Origin: Chamaea fasciata
Taxonomy: Eukaryota > Chordata > Aves > Passeriformes > Sylviidae
Reading direction: 5' to 3'
Assembly (NCBI GenBank): GCA_029207755.1
Contig: JARCOQ010000005.1
Location: 65,297,414 to 65,361,413 of the forward strand
Length of the DNA stretch: 64,000 nucleotides
The notes below the pieces were generated by a model that saw nothing but the letters and a program-made list of their open reading frames with translations, had not been told where the DNA came from and made no database searches. Shown one piece after another: positions 34,401 through 40,635 of this stretch. Position 1 is the stretch's first letter; each line of letters opens with the position of its first letter. The position numbers and the translations under genes are program-made.

Positions 34401-34617
34401 GAATCTCTTTGGTGGGTCAACAGGGCTTGGGCAGTGGAGCAGTGGTGGCGGCAGCGGCAGCAGTGGGGGTGATCTTACTGGCGCTTCCTTGTGGGGGCCC
34501 CCAAACTATTCTTCAAGCTTGTGGGGGGTCCCAAGCGTAGAGGATCCACACAGAATGGGCAGCCCTGCTCCCTTACTACCTGGAGACCTTCTGGGAGGAG
34601 GGTCGGATTCAATCTGA
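732..34617 (+). CDS. TNRC6B: TNRC6B, trinucleotide repeat-containing adaptor 6B (GW182 family), 3' nineteen coding exons
   Basis: GW182-family scaffold of the miRNA-induced silencing complex. It binds Argonaute through W residues and recruits PABPC, PAN2-PAN3 and CCR4-NOT to repress and deadenylate target mRNAs in the cytoplasm and P-bodies. Nineteen exons join in frame: 732-3044, 4327-4485, 7525-7703, 8901-8975, 10281-10326, 14918-15066, 16219-16389, 18648-18773, 19822-19953, 20500-20595, 20817-20991, 21368-21502, 21679-21855, 27026-27172, 27425-27520, 30987-31211, 31690-31760, 33564-33703, 34227-34617. They give 1,666 complete codons plus TGA; below, residue w1 is the first whole codon. Order: GW-rich region (w1 to about w880), linker, Q-rich (about w1117-1170), PAM2 (about w1361-1378), P-GL motif (w1434-1437), RRM-like (about w1480-1552), W-containing tail ending GGGSDSI. 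The human long isoform has about 1,833 residues, so roughly 165 N-terminal residues lie upstream. TNRC6B is chosen over TNRC6A and TNRC6C by sequence and because ADSL follows. I could not place the UBA-like domain with confidence. Confidence 0.97.
3045..4326 (+). other. TNRC6B: TNRC6B intron between window exons 1 and 2
   Basis: Its only recognisable content is an antisense CR1 fragment at about 3346-3712; the rest is AT-rich and unremarkable. Confidence 0.8.
3346..3712 (-). mobile_element. CR1 LINE 3' fragment, antisense
   Basis: Read on the minus strand, this is the familiar avian CR1 3' region: an 'AGACTA..AGAAACGGACG' start, a stretch on long-haired reads of the TTGCACCAGGGCAGG type, then a GGAACAGGCTGCCCAGGGGA block, a TCACCATCCCTGGAGGTATT block, and a degraded end near the ACAGAATC at 3351. 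It is 5'-truncated, as most CR1 copies are. No intact reverse transcriptase frame is present. Limits are approximate. Confidence 0.88.
4327..4485 (+). CDS. TNRC6B: TNRC6B window exon 2: GW-rich cassette
   Basis: The acceptor is TTTGTGCAG and the donor is CTA|GTGAGTAT. Phase is 1 on both sides, so the exon can be skipped without breaking frame. It encodes about w771-w824, beginning [13 protein letters not shown] and holding several Trp residues in acidic context ([18 protein letters not shown]). From memory, some human TNRC6B isoforms lack this segment, which fits a cassette exon. Confidence 0.93.
5051..5171. repeat. 30-bp tandem repeat, about 4 copies
   Basis: Units start at 5051, 5081 and 5111, each beginning GAGTTTTATTATTCTTGA, with a diverged partial fourth copy from about 5141. 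The first two units are identical over 30 bp and the third differs at two positions. This is a short AT-rich minisatellite. Confidence 0.92.
5462..5500. repeat. A-rich low-complexity tract
   Basis: A run of 18 A residues followed by interrupted A runs (GAG, T, GAG interruptions). Confidence 0.9.
7375..7423. repeat. Poly(T) run of 49 bases
   Basis: An uninterrupted T homopolymer about 100 bp upstream of window exon 3. It would be a U49 tract in TNRC6B pre-mRNA. It is not next to a recognisable retrotransposon end. The exact length may be affected by sequencing error. Confidence 0.9.
7525..7703 (+). CDS. TNRC6B: TNRC6B window exon 3: end of GW region
   Basis: Encodes [17 protein letters not shown], then the acidic [12 protein letters not shown], then [10 protein letters not shown] (w825-w883), closing the N-terminal GW region. 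The acceptor is the less common TGAAG, about 100 bp after a 49-base T run; the donor is AAG|GTAAAA. It enters at phase 1 and leaves at phase 0. Confidence 0.95.
7704..8900 (+). other. TNRC6B: TNRC6B intron between window exons 3 and 4
   Basis: No recognisable gene or repeat family; ordinary AT-rich intron ending in 16 T residues and CAG. Confidence 0.75.
8901..8975 (+). CDS. TNRC6B: TNRC6B window exon 4
   Basis: A 75-bp exon, phase 0 to 0, encoding [15 protein letters not shown] and then KQFSNMGLL. The acceptor follows 16 T residues and the donor is CTA|GTAAGTAA. The length, phase and residues fit the linker after the GW region of human TNRC6B. Confidence 0.95.
8976..10280 (+). other. TNRC6B: TNRC6B intron between window exons 4 and 5
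   Basis: Contains a G/T-rich stretch at 9240-9330 with four GGGG runs on the + strand; otherwise nothing recognised. Confidence 0.75.
9240..9330 (+). repeat. G/T-rich low-complexity stretch
   Basis: GGGGCAGGGG at 9256-9265 and GGGGTGGGG at about 9284-9292, then GGTTTTGGGTTTGGG-like sequence. It has enough G runs for a possible G-quadruplex in the transcribed RNA, but one loop is long (about 18 nt). Confidence 0.6.
10281..10326 (+). CDS. TNRC6B: TNRC6B window exon 5 (46 bp)
   Basis: A short exon after a T and C tract ending CCCCAG; the donor is GTAG|GTGCGT. It encodes [15 protein letters not shown] and the first base of a Gly codon. It is too short to show as an open frame and is recognised from splice sites, phase and residues. 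Confidence 0.93.
10327..14917 (+). other. TNRC6B: TNRC6B intron between window exons 5 and 6 (4.6 kb)
   Basis: I see no gene or repeat family. A small imperfect duplication of a GTTTATACTGAAGTAT unit lies at about 13133-13170. All open frames here are under 70 codons and lack coding character. Confidence 0.75.
14918..15066 (+). CDS. TNRC6B: TNRC6B window exon 6: conserved linker block
   Basis: The acceptor is TTTTTTTACAG and the donor is GAGAAG|GTGAGA. Encodes [17 protein letters not shown] and continues through [15 protein letters not shown] to SGPYFEK. This Gly/Trp-poor, charged block is highly conserved in TNRC6 proteins. The following intron stays open until a stop at 15150, which is not coding. 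Confidence 0.96.
15067..16218 (+). other. TNRC6B: TNRC6B intron between window exons 6 and 7
   Basis: No recognisable elements beyond splice signals. Confidence 0.75.
16219..16389 (+). CDS. TNRC6B: TNRC6B window exon 7: Pro/Ser-rich segment
   Basis: A 57-codon exon, phase 0 to 0. The acceptor is TGCTTCAG and the donor is CAA|GTAAGC. Encodes [17 protein letters not shown], an [15 protein letters not shown] stretch, and ends [13 protein letters not shown]. It can be skipped without breaking frame. Confidence 0.96.
16390..18647 (+). other. TNRC6B: TNRC6B intron between window exons 7 and 8
   Basis: Holds the perfect inverted repeat at 17439-17492; otherwise nothing recognised. Confidence 0.78.
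17439..17492. repeat. Perfect 25-bp inverted repeat with 4-nt loop
   Basis: The left arm 17439-17463 starts ATAATACCATGC and ends ACTCCTAC. The right arm 17468-17492 is its exact reverse complement. The loop is CAGT (17464-17467). The match stops immediately outside both arms. In RNA from either strand this would form an uninterrupted 25-bp hairpin. No transposase, terminal repeats or target duplication surround it. Confidence 0.97.
18648..18773 (+). CDS. TNRC6B: TNRC6B window exon 8
   Basis: A 42-codon exon, phase 0 to 0. The acceptor is TTTTATAG and the donor is CCCCAG|GTAAGG. Encodes [16 protein letters not shown], then [11 protein letters not shown] and VPPQFLSPQ. It bridges the Pro/Ser-rich segment to the Q-rich region. 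Confidence 0.95.
18774..20499 (+). other. TNRC6B: TNRC6B introns around window exon 9
   Basis: Two introns (18774-19821 and 19954-20499) flank exon 9. They hold a 16-base A run near 19069-19084 and a C run near 19158-19164. I recognise no repeat family or gene. Confidence 0.75.
19822..19953 (+). CDS. TNRC6B: TNRC6B window exon 9
   Basis: A 44-codon exon, phase 0 to 0. The acceptor is TTCCATGCAG and the donor is TTA|GTAAGTA. Encodes [17 protein letters not shown], then [20 protein letters not shown]. It leads directly into the glutamine tract. Confidence 0.95.
20500..20595 (+). CDS. TNRC6B: TNRC6B window exon 10: polyglutamine exon
   Basis: A 32-codon exon, phase 0 to 0. Encodes ACQLLL, seven consecutive Gln (five CAG, CAA, CAG), [13 protein letters not shown] and QQQEQQ. 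This is the Q-rich region linked in GW182 proteins to P-body localisation. The near-pure CAG run at 20518-20538 may vary in length. Confidence 0.95.
20817..20991 (+). CDS. TNRC6B: TNRC6B window exon 11: Q-rich, with tandem donor
   Basis: The acceptor is CATTTGCAG. Encodes [17 protein letters not shown], then [15 protein letters not shown] and ends near IPGYGSG. Two in-phase donors lie 3 bp apart: CAG|GTGGTA (exon end 20988) and GTG|GTAAGT (exon end 20991). The second has the better intron consensus and is used here. The human protein as I remember it fits the first. The choice adds or removes one Gly. Confidence 0.9.
21368..21502 (+). CDS. TNRC6B: TNRC6B window exon 12
   Basis: The acceptor follows a (GTTT)n tract and ends TTTCACAG; the donor is AATG|GTGAGA. 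Phase is 1 on both sides. Encodes [18 protein letters not shown], then [16 protein letters not shown] and ANMHKN. The Ser between Trp-Thr and Met-Met that I recall in human is absent. Confidence 0.95.
21679..21855 (+). CDS. TNRC6B: TNRC6B window exon 13
   Basis: The acceptor is TGCTGCAG and the donor is CCAG|GTATTA. Phase is 1 on both sides. Encodes [19 protein letters not shown], then [17 protein letters not shown] and SSNASWPP. It begins the C-terminal silencing region. Confidence 0.95.
25030..25285 (+). mobile_element. Ancient CR1 LINE 3' remnant
   Basis: The 3' part contains AACTAGATGGACCATAG and TCTGACCCAGTGGGGCA (about 25240-25276), the end signature of old amniote CR1 lineages, different from the young avian CR1 at 63400. 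The 5' boundary is uncertain because the copy is strongly diverged. Confidence 0.7.
25958..25962. repeat. Target-site duplication GGTAA, left copy
   Basis: Identical to 26566-26570 on the other side of the LTR. The bases after the right copy also read TGTA, like the LTR start, so the edge is fixed by the TG...CA rule. Confidence 0.85.
25963..26565 (-). mobile_element. Solo ERV LTR, antisense to TNRC6B
   Basis: Starts TG and ends CA on the + strand and is flanked by the direct repeat GGTAA (25958-25962 and 26566-26570), a 5-bp target duplication typical of ERVL-type insertion. Read on the minus strand it has LTR order: upstream tandem repeats, several CCAAT boxes (26273-26277 is inverted relative to those at 26195-26199, 26222-26226 and 26245-26249), a TATAAAAA box at 26169-26176 and AATAAA at 26012-26017. 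No internal retroviral sequence and no second LTR are present, so it is a recombined solo LTR of 603 bp. Family identity needs a repeat-library search. Confidence 0.9.
26393..26561. repeat. Two tandem-repeat arrays inside the antisense LTR
   Basis: Three copies of a 39-40-bp unit (starts at about 26393, 26433 and 26472; core ACTTCAGGAACATTAACAAT) are followed by two copies of a 27-bp unit (starts 26514 and 26541; TAGAAACATTTATTTACTTA). In LTR orientation they lie at the 5' end of U3, where retroviral LTRs often carry repeated enhancer elements. Confidence 0.88.
26668..26708. repeat. AT-rich tandem repeat (10-bp unit)
   Basis: About four copies of a TATCTTATAT-like unit. Confidence 0.85.
27026..27172 (+). 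CDS. TNRC6B: TNRC6B window exon 14
   Basis: The acceptor is CTGTCCCAG and the donor is ACAG|GTAAAG. Phase is 1 on both sides. Encodes [17 protein letters not shown], then [13 protein letters not shown] and [13 protein letters not shown] 5.2-kb intron with an LTR and an old CR1 precedes it. The family-conserved VPWKG block is intact. The longer open frame around it (26884-27279) is intron read-through. Confidence 0.96.
27425..27520 (+). CDS. TNRC6B: TNRC6B window exon 15: PAM2 motif
   Basis: The acceptor is TTTGATAG and the donor is TCAG|GTATGT. Phase is 1 on both sides. Encodes [19 protein letters not shown] and then [13 protein letters not shown]. The LPSPGAWP core (w1369-w1376) corresponds to the GW182-type PAM2 motif that binds the MLLE domain of PABPC. 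Confidence 0.94.
29353..30233 (+). mobile_element. Solo ERVL-type LTR, sense orientation
   Basis: An 881-bp element beginning TGTTGTGGGTTAG and ending AACTAAGACA, flanked by the perfect 5-bp direct repeat CTGGT (29348-29352 and 30234-30238). The start, the TATAAATACTAGTAAAGAAC stretch (30040-30059) and the AGACACCTGTCTTTCAAAC end resemble songbird ERVL LTRs as I remember them. No gag-pol sequence is attached. The 127-, 113- and 98-codon open frames inside it (29548-29999) have no coding support. It carries an internal 32-bp duplication. Confidence 0.92.
30121..30184. repeat. 32-bp tandem duplication in the LTR
   Basis: Copies 30121-30152 and 30153-30184 differ only by AG/GA at the tenth and eleventh positions after GGAGAGAAGG. 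They lie about 50 bp before the LTR end. Confidence 0.93.
30987..31211 (+). CDS. TNRC6B: TNRC6B window exon 16: silencing segment with P-GL motif
   Basis: The acceptor is ATCTTCTAG and the donor is TCTG|GTAAGA. Phase is 1 on both sides. Encodes [19 protein letters not shown], then [33 protein letters not shown] and [18 protein letters not shown] (w1433-w1437) matches the P-GL motif, and W1401 and W1418 lie in the region that contacts deadenylase subunits in this family. A 3.5-kb intron with a solo LTR precedes it. Confidence 0.96.
31690..31760 (+). CDS. TNRC6B: TNRC6B window exon 17: start of RRM-like domain
   Basis: A 71-bp exon entering at phase 1 and leaving at phase 0. The acceptor is AATTTGCAG and the donor is CCACAG|GTATTT. 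Encodes [15 protein letters not shown] and then LVLHNLTPQ. The YWLVLHNL stretch is the RNP2-like first strand of the RRM. Confidence 0.95.
32698..32730 (-). mobile_element. Possible short CR1 3' scrap, antisense
   Basis: CTCACAGAATGGTTAGGCTTGGAAGGAAC resembles the antisense of the CR1 3' terminus. It is only about 30 bp, so this could be chance. Confidence 0.35.
33564..33703 (+). CDS. TNRC6B: TNRC6B window exon 18: RRM-like domain core
   Basis: The acceptor is TTCCTCAG and the donor is CAT|GTAAGC. It enters at phase 0 and leaves after codon position 2. Encodes [17 protein letters not shown], then [16 protein letters not shown] and [12 protein letters not shown]. The expected aromatic RNP1 residues are missing, as is known for the GW182 RRM, which is not thought to bind RNA in the usual way. 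Confidence 0.96.
33979..34006. repeat. (TTTTG)n microsatellite
   Basis: About five TTTTG units within the final intron of TNRC6B. Confidence 0.88.
34227..34617 (+). CDS. TNRC6B: TNRC6B window exon 19: C-terminal silencing tail and stop
   Basis: The acceptor is GCCCTGTAG. The first base completes Met; then come [18 protein letters not shown] and [18 protein letters not shown], completing the RRM, and a Trp-dotted tail ([29 protein letters not shown]). The frame ends [15 protein letters not shown] at TGA 34615-34617. The tail tryptophans recruit CCR4-NOT and PAN3 in this family. A bird-side Gly/Ser run (about 34444-34470) is slightly longer than the human segment I recall. Confidence 0.97.
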
Positions 34618-34702
34618 ACTTAGAACTTTCAACTCTGACCTCGTGACCTTTTTTGGAACAGCAGCAGCACTAACTTGACCTTTTTCATTTTTTTCAACTT
34701 GC

Positions 34703-34708
34703 AATAAA
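34703..34708 (+). terminator. TNRC6B: Candidate proximal poly(A) signal AATAAA
   Basis: A canonical hexamer 86 nt after the stop codon, followed by A-rich rather than clearly GU-rich sequence. It could yield a short 3'UTR isoform. Confidence 0.35.
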
Positions 34709-35152
34709 TACATTTGTAAAAGGAAAAAAAAGAAAACGGAGAAAAAGAAAAAAAGGTGGGTCATTGACAGACTGTCTGAGCACATAGTTGCCTCCCTTAT
34801 ATAACTTCAGTTTTTTCATTTGGAATATGAATCCAAAAAGAGAACATATCACTCTTGAAATACTTGAATCGTGAACGCCAACTTAGAAAGACAATGTGAA
34901 GCAAGTACGCGTACCATTTAAATTTAAGCAGAAAATATTAAAAAAATTAGTTTCTAGTTTTTCACTTTTTCATGTTATACGGAAGTTGTTGCTAAGAAAC
35001 ATATATACTGAAAAAATAGCTTTTTAACTTTGTTTGCACTGGGTGTGTTTCCGTCCTTAGGTCTACCATGTTGGGTTGGGGTTCGGGAGGGGTTCAAAAG
35101 AGTAAGGGGAGGGAGGGGGAAGACTTGACGGAGCCTCACTTTAAAAACAACG

Positions 35153-35227
35153 AAAAAAATAAATCTAGAAAAAAAACTAAAAAAATTTAAAACCCAAAAA
35201 AAAAACCAAAAAAAAAAAAAAAAAAAA
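35153..35227. repeat. A-rich low-complexity tract
   Basis: Interrupted A runs in the UTR. On the minus strand it produces a Phe-rich false open frame. Confidence 0.9.
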
Positions 35228-37484
35228 CCCAACAAAACAAAAAAACCAACACTTTGTGATTGGCTGGTTGATAAGTACCAGTGTGTTCTGGCACATGTAA
35301 CTGCCCATGTGTGCTTGTTTCTGTGTGAGTGCGTGTGCACATGTTTGTGTGTGTGCATTTTTTTCTCTATATATATAATCTTGAAACGCTGCATTGCTGA
35401 TGGTCTACGGGCTGGCTGGCCATCTGCATGTCTTGACTCTGAAAGCAAGACACGCATGGTGGAGTCCCTGTGGCTGAAGCGAAATCCAGTTGGGCTGGAT
35501 TAAAATTCATCAGTAGGTTTTTTTAAATTCATTTTAACAGGGTGCTATCTCAAATCTGCAGATCACACATTGTGGATAGTCACTTCCTAGCCCTTGTTCT
35601 AACCCTGTGGTAGAGCAGAACACTGCCATATCCAGAGGATTTGGTGAGAGGGGAGACAAAGTTGTCTTCTGAGTAACTGTCTTTATTTATGTCTGCGTGT
35701 GGGGTTTTTATACTGAATGAACCCTAGAGTGCTTGTTACATAATCCAAGCCATTTATTTCTTCCAACAAGGGGAAAAGAGAAGGAAAGAAGACATTGCCA
35801 TTTTTTGTGCAGCTAGACAAATGTTCTTTCTCAGTCTCTTGCAAGTGTCAGTACCTTTTAAAAAAGTGTTTCTTTTTTCTCCTAAACCTAAATAAGCACC
35901 TGTACTCATTCTAGAGGTATCCATCAATAGCTTGAAAATCCAGCCCAACCAAATTAGCCTTGTAGTTGATTTACTGCTTCTATTAAAACTGACAAAAAAC
36001 TTAATGGTCTCAGCAAAGTGCTGGCCAGCCTTCCTCATCTCCTGAAAGCACATGCAGCTAACTCCTTCCTGCGTCCTTCATGGTGAGCGTTACCTGTGCC
36101 AGGCCTTGGTGTCATTGCAGCGCCAGACCATCACTGACAGAAACGTTTACTTACGAATGTTCTTAAACCATTGTGTACTTCCAAGGTTTCCTTTTGTTCC
36201 TCTGTGTTGTGTTTTTTCCTGTGTATGTGGTTTTGCTTAAAGGAGGTATATAACTAGCAAAGACTTTTTTTTAAAAGAAGTATTGCACCTTTTTGTTTTT
36301 TGTTTTTACTTCTTTCTGTACTGTTGCTTTTTAATTTCTGTATTTAAGGAAAGGTTTGGGGTTTTTTTAGCATCAGTCTAGTAGTACTCTGGGCAGGAAG
36401 GGGTGACCTATAATCCACAGTGATAGCCAGTGTGTGAGTGCGTGTGTGCGCTGGGAGCAAAACTTTTAAGACCTGTTGTTGTGAAAAGAGTTGTAACCAA
36501 CTTGGAGGAACATCCCCTGACAAGAAGCAGGAAGTCTTTTGTGGGGGTGGGTCCAGGGGAAGAGGGAAGAGAGATGCCAGTACTTTTTCCATAAGTACTA
36601 GGACTTCCATGCGGCATTGTCCAGCTGTTATACTGTCTAACAAAGTGCCGACCTTCTGTACCGCGCATACCTGTCCATTCCAGCCCTCAGAGGGAGCTGT
36701 GCTTTGTCACGTGGTGGAGAGGGGCAAATAGGGGAGTCTGTTTCTTCAGTGTTTCTGTTGAAGGATATGACCATGTCTAATGCATTTAACTTGTGGGTTT
36801 GGTGGGCAGAAGCAAAAACAGATGCAAGTCATTGGAGGGGAGGTTGGTGCACGCGTGTGTATGTGTGTGTGTGTACACTTGTGTGCTGGGCTGGGAGGGA
36901 AGGGCACAGGAATTACATGGCTGTTTTATTTAATTTGCCCTTTCTCTATAAACCCAATGCCACAAGGAAGAGTGACTGAGGGAAATGCTGCATATACACA
37001 TGCCTGTAGATTTGTATGCAAAGCATTATGCAGTAGAAGAGTATGAGTAGGTTTGTATTTGTTTAGTAACTGGAGTGTGCAGCGTACTCTGGGCCCCTTT
37101 GGAAAATACTTACCTATCATGTCTCCTCCATTGATCCCACCATGCTCAAAGAAACAAAACGCTCTCTTTCAACTCCTGCTAGCTGGCTGGTGCCCCTCAT
37201 GTGCAGGCATCTGTACGGCTTTGTTTCTGCTCAAAGACCAAGTGCACTTGGACATGCAGAGCAGGTTCTTAAAAGTCCTGTGCCAACAGTACTTCCTAGT
37301 GAAGCACCTTTGGCCTGAGCAAGCCAGTATCTGTTCTGTCACGATTTGCTATACATGCTGGTTCATTGCTGTGTTCCACCCTCACTTCTCTCTCCCAACC
37401 TGCCCTAAGGTCCCTTTTCCTGCACTTTGGGCTAGTTGAGTTCATTGCGATACTACGGTGAAAACCGGGTGCTAGAGCCCCTCT

Positions 37485-37492
37485 TGTTTACA
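37485..37492 (+). promoter_or_regulatory. miR-30 family 8-mer seed match
   Basis: TGTTTACA, complementary to the miR-30 seed with the A opposite position 1. Further matches in the same UTR are an 8-mer at 46533-46540 and a 7-mer at 39710-39716. Function is inferred. Confidence 0.5.
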
Positions 37493-37603
37493 AGACATAA
37501 TGAGGGATTTGAAATATTTAAAAAGAAAAGCTAAATTGTTCTTCCATTGTAAGCTTAAAGGGAAAAAATTAAAACGTACAAAAAAAAATAAGACCAAAAA
37601 GTG

Positions 37604-37604
37604 C

Positions 37605-37645
<41 letters not shown>

Positions 37646-37646
37646 T
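37604..37646. repeat. (AT)n microsatellite
   Basis: About 21 AT units with one G interruption at 37627. The interruption creates TGTATATA, a Pumilio-type octamer (37626-37633). Confidence 0.93.
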
Positions 37647-37870
37647 TTTAGATGAAGACTAACTCTGGGAGCATTTAACAGTGTTTTTGGTTTTATTTTA
37701 ACATTTTATTTTCCTGCTTTAAATTTGCAAGCATTCTCAGGAATTCTAGGGTAGGAAGCCAGTTTTTGAAGATGGTTTATTTAACCTTATCCTAGATAGA
37801 TGGCTGTTTCTTGTTGATAAACTTTTACAAGTTCCTGAATCTTCAAAATGTTTGAAAGTTTTTACTTTAA

Positions 37871-37876
37871 AATAAA
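37871..37876 (+). terminator. TNRC6B: Candidate internal poly(A) signal AATAAA
   Basis: A canonical hexamer followed by a genomic A-rich tract (37885-37920). Apparent poly(A) ends here in cDNA could reflect internal priming. Confidence 0.35.
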
Positions 37877-39888
37877 AATGCTAAAAAAAAAAAAGGAAAA
37901 GAAAAAGAAAAAAAGAAAAAATCTCCAAATGTTACTGTCAAGCGAGGGATCAAGAATTTTAAAGACTTTCTAAATTAAGATACATTAAGAAAAGTTCTCA
38001 GTATCAGCAACAGGAATTCATTGCAATCTTAAACAATTTGTGGGAGAAGGGTTATCATTTATTGTGCTGTGTTACTCATGCAGATGTGTGCAGTTGCATG
38101 GAGAAGTGAAGTGTGTGAATGGAAACCTACTATTCCCTCTCGATTGAAACTAAACAAAAATATTCTTCCAAGCACCTTTTTAAAAGCAGTGAAAGTATAA
38201 ACCTTATTAAAATGCAGTAGAGTTTAACCGAACGAATCATCCGTTAGGATGACTAGCAGGAAATACCCAGTGGTGCTTCTTTGAACCACTTCTGAGCAGT
38301 GCTAAAGAAAACCAGTGCTGACTGAATACTCAGTAATGAAATAGTTCTATTAACCTGCCTTTTTCAGTACAGAAAAAAAAAAGACTACAGAAAAACTCCA
38401 CACAAATGTACATTGGAAATCAACTTTCCTATTTTCAGCTACTCGGTCAGTTTAATTCCCCACTTGGAGATTTGCTGCTTGCTTTTCTTTATCCACCCCA
38501 CCTCCCAGTCTTTGTTTCATTTTATATGAGGGAAGTAGCTGTTAAAACTCCTCTGTACATCCTGTTGCTGCCGGCTGTCAGGGCTTACAGTCTTGAACTT
38601 AAGAGTTCGGTGCTGGGATGGCCAACTTCTGTCTCCCAGCTCTAGGGGTCAGGGGCTTACTCCGCCTGAAATGGCTCGGCACAAACCACAAAAACTGCGC
38701 TAGTGCCTTGTTACATGCACCCACATGCCCTATAGTAGGGGAGGAGAGGGAAGACGAGGCAAAGTGAGGCAGTGTAGCCACTTCATGGAAATAGATATGC
38801 CCATTCTTAGGGGAAGAAGAGCATGCCGTGTGAGCAAGTCGTGCAATGAATTACTTAGTAGTTGAGATAAGTTATTATTATTAATAAAAGATACCAGATG
38901 CCAAATTCGGTCTTTCTCATAGCAGTTGTCCAGTGTTTTCCTGTTGTGCTGTGTGTGCATGTGAGTCTATTGAAAATAATGCATCAATAGTAATAATAAT
39001 GTGCTTTAAAAATCCTGTCATGGGCCAGTGGAAGGAGAGTTTACTTAGAAAGTTTAGGATTTTATTTTATTGGGTTTTTTTAATGAGAGAATTTGAGTGC
39101 TTTGCCAGAAGCTGTGTTTTATCAAATTTGAAGTGTCCTAAAAGAGAGGAAACTGTAGCATCTAGTCAAAAAAGCCAACAGACTTGACACTCACTTGGCA
39201 GTGGATTGTGACTGACTGCTGAAGGGTTGGCCGTCTTAAATTTCAGCATTCTGCTGGGTCCAAACCTATTGTAGTACGGCAGTCTGCTCCTCATTTCCTG
39301 AATGTGCATCCTGTAAGTGTTAATGACTGTCTCCTCAGTGACAGTTTCCCTCCATTGTCAAAGTAACATTAGTCTGATTTTCCAGCTACAGTTGACAGAT
39401 CTGTGTGGCTTAGTCATGGCACTCCAACCACTCCAAGTGGTATCTGAGAATTGTGCTAATCAGACTCAACTGCTCAACTCCATTGCTTAATGTTACAAAA
39501 ATTCTGCTACCATTTGAGCTCCTAACAGTGAGAAGTCAGCAGGAATTGATGTTAGGGTATTTCTGGGCTTTTACAAAACTGTTCCTGGGAGGGAGTCATT
39601 AGCAGCGTCTTGTTTAAACATGTTGGCAAGGTAGGGGCAAAGAGGCTGGGGAAAGCACAGCTTGGAAAAGACTTAGGGCATCTCTTTCTAGATAAGAATC
39701 CAGCCACTTTGTTTACCTTACCTTGCAGTGTCTGTCAAGCTGCAAGTTTTTAATCTTTTTGATAATTCTTTGCTCCATTTGAGGATTTTGTGAGTCTAGC
39801 AAGCAAAACAAAGTGTGGTACAGCTCAGAAACCTGTGTTTAGACTTGACATATACTTGGAATACTTGTCAGCTTTTCCCAATGTTTTT

Positions 39889-39941
39889 CTTTTTTTTTTT
39901 TTTCTTTTTTTTTTCTTTTTTTTTTTCTTTTTTTTTTTTTT
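39889..39941. repeat. T-rich tract with C interruptions
   Basis: Runs of 9 to 14 T residues separated by single C residues; a polypyrimidine tract in the UTR. Confidence 0.92.
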
Positions 39942-40627
39942 GTTCTTCACATTAAGTGGCTTTTGTAATGAGTAAGAATGTTAAGCCAAGTGTGTTTTTA
40001 CCTCTGCAATATAAACAGGTTGTTTTCAAAAAAACGGGTGGGATAACCACCTCAAAAATTAAATAACAAACATTTTTATGAAGTTGGCCTCCTTTTCTTT
40101 TTTTAACCATAAAATTTCTGAGCATTTATTCCTTAGAACTTTTGCCCTATTTTTCTTCCTAAAAATGCTCCCACATCTTCCACTGTGTCCTAATAGTGCA
40201 TTCAAATAGTACTGTAGTTTTTTGGGGGGAAATTTTGGTTAGGTTGGGGTGTTTTTCTTCATTCTTTATTATGTTTAACTCTTAAGTTTCTGATTGTGTT
40301 TGTGCATATTGTTTTCCTGTTGACTTTAAGAGGAGCACTGTTTGTATATCTGAGGTACCCAAATTTGACCAAGCCTGGTCAAGGCAATGAGCCTGGATCC
40401 AGGGTTAAGGTAGCAGATAAGGACCTGTTGTGTTTCCAGTGTGTGTTGCATATTTCACCTTCACTGTAAATCATGTGATTATACTATCCAGGTTCTCAAG
40501 TGGATTGAAATGCAGGTTTTGTGGAGGCTGGTTAACATCTCAGGCTAATAGTCCTAGTTGAGTAGAAGGTAGGGTTTTGCGTTTTTTTTAAGATGTAAAA
40601 TTCCCTTAGAGAAGCAGCTTCCTTAAT

Positions 40628-40635
40628 TGTAAATA
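40628..40635 (+). promoter_or_regulatory. Pumilio recognition octamer TGTAAATA
   Basis: Matches the UGUANAUA consensus of vertebrate PUM1/PUM2. A second copy lies at 41203-41210. Both fall in the inferred 3'UTR. Confidence 0.5.

Noticed and set aside
34975..35457. A 160-codon minus-strand frame
   Set aside because: It crosses A-rich tracts that translate to Phe runs on the other strand; low-complexity artefact in the UTR.
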